From an uncultured Atopobiaceae bacterium (lineage in GTDB: Bacteria; Actinomycetota; Coriobacteriia; Coriobacteriales; Atopobiaceae): DNA of 35,647 nucleotides. Every line of letters starts with the position of its first letter. Position 1 is the stretch's first letter. A program made the translations under genes and the position numbers. Location: NCBI GenBank assembly GCA_947599965.1, contig CANQFP010000007.1, positions 1 to 35,647 on the forward strand. The letters are read 5' to 3'. The notes under the pieces are model-generated. The model made no database searches. It was not told where the DNA came from and saw nothing but the letters and a program-made list of their open reading frames with translations. Positions 35,479 to 35,647 of the stretch are shown piece after piece.

Positions 35479-35647
35479 TTACGGAACCGGGTTGAAGGTG
35501 CTCCAGTAGGGAAGCACGACCGGCTCGGTGTCGAGGACGGCCTTGAGATCGTCGGGCAGGAGGTCCTTCAGGATGACGACCTCGTAGGTGTACTCGTCCA
35601 TCCACTCGTCGTTCATGATGAAGTAGCCGTTGAAGCCGACCTTCTGG
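35479..35647 (-). CDS. pepC: Aminopeptidase C (C1-family, bleomycin hydrolase type), C-terminal fragment
   Basis: Only the last 55 codons are inside the window; the gene continues beyond 35647. They read QKVGFNGYFIMNDEWMDEY, then TYEVVILKDLLP and EPVVLPYW near the end. This matches the C-terminus of PepC/bleomycin hydrolase proteins (compare the family ending around GYFxMSDxWxxEY and EPIVLPxWDPM). The catalytic Cys, His and Asn lie outside. PepC is a cytoplasmic cysteine aminopeptidase that trims peptides to free amino acids. The next gene on this strand is an amino-acid permease, a plausible functional link. Confidence 0.8.
   Translation of the reverse strand, partial: QKVGFNGYFIMNDEWMDEYTYEVVILKDLLPDDLKAVLDTEPVVLPYWSTFNPVP

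Overview
The window is a gene-dense, high-GC (roughly two thirds G+C) bacterial chromosome segment with 33 recognisable genes and no gene-free stretch over 300 bases. I saw no tRNA, rRNA, CRISPR, insertion sequence or prophage. The likely source is an actinobacterium of the class Coriobacteriia. The reasons are actinobacterial traits (a SepIVA-like DivIVA protein between coaD and the DUF177 gene, TANNNT-type -10 boxes) combined with low-GC Gram-positive traits (Asp23-FakA pair, thiN-rpmB order, C1-family aminopeptidase C). Genus cannot be fixed by eye.

Layout. 1-168: a 20-bp tandem repeat and the metK leader. 169-6675: metK, priA, def, fmt and rsmB (methyl donor supply, replication restart, N-terminal formylation and deformylation, 16S rRNA methylation). 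6711-8173: an FmdB-type zinc-ribbon protein (-), thiN (+) and rpmB (-). 8367-13759: asp23, fakA, recG, rsmD, coaD. 13861-15170: sepIVA-like gene, DUF177 (yceD) gene, rpmF. 15268-23192: plsX, acpP, rnc, smc, ftsY, ffh (phospholipid precursor, RNA processing, chromosome organisation, SRP targeting). 23202-25079 (-): membrane-anchored L,D-transpeptidase. 25258-27971: an RNA 2'-O-methyltransferase and ftsH, convergent and sharing a CTAG stop palindrome. 28170-31592: a compact five-gene operon, fchA-folD-nitroreductase-azlC-azlD. 31708-32874: a FucO-type iron alcohol dehydrogenase. 32979-35647 (-): an APC/GadC-like permease with a long low-complexity tail, and the 3' end of pepC.

How the genes fit together. 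Most of the window is core machinery. Its order resembles the Bacillus subtilis run priA-def-fmt-rsmB...thiN-rpmB-yloU-yloV...recG...plsX...acpP-rnc-smc-ftsY...ffh, with a second conserved cluster (rsmD-coaD-sepIVA-DUF177-rpmF) spliced in. The accessory part lies right of about 28 kb. There a FolD that lacks two residues needed for cyclohydrolase activity sits beside FchA, which can supply that step, and both are packed with a flavin reductase and a branched-chain amino-acid exporter.

I found no convincing undescribed defence, secretion or mobile system. The most interesting signals are the FolD/FchA split within the five-gene operon, the SepIVA-like division protein in a conserved locus, the permease tail, and possible phospho-threonine motifs in the cytoplasmic arm of the L,D-transpeptidase. 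All functional calls rest on reading motifs by eye; no database search was run.
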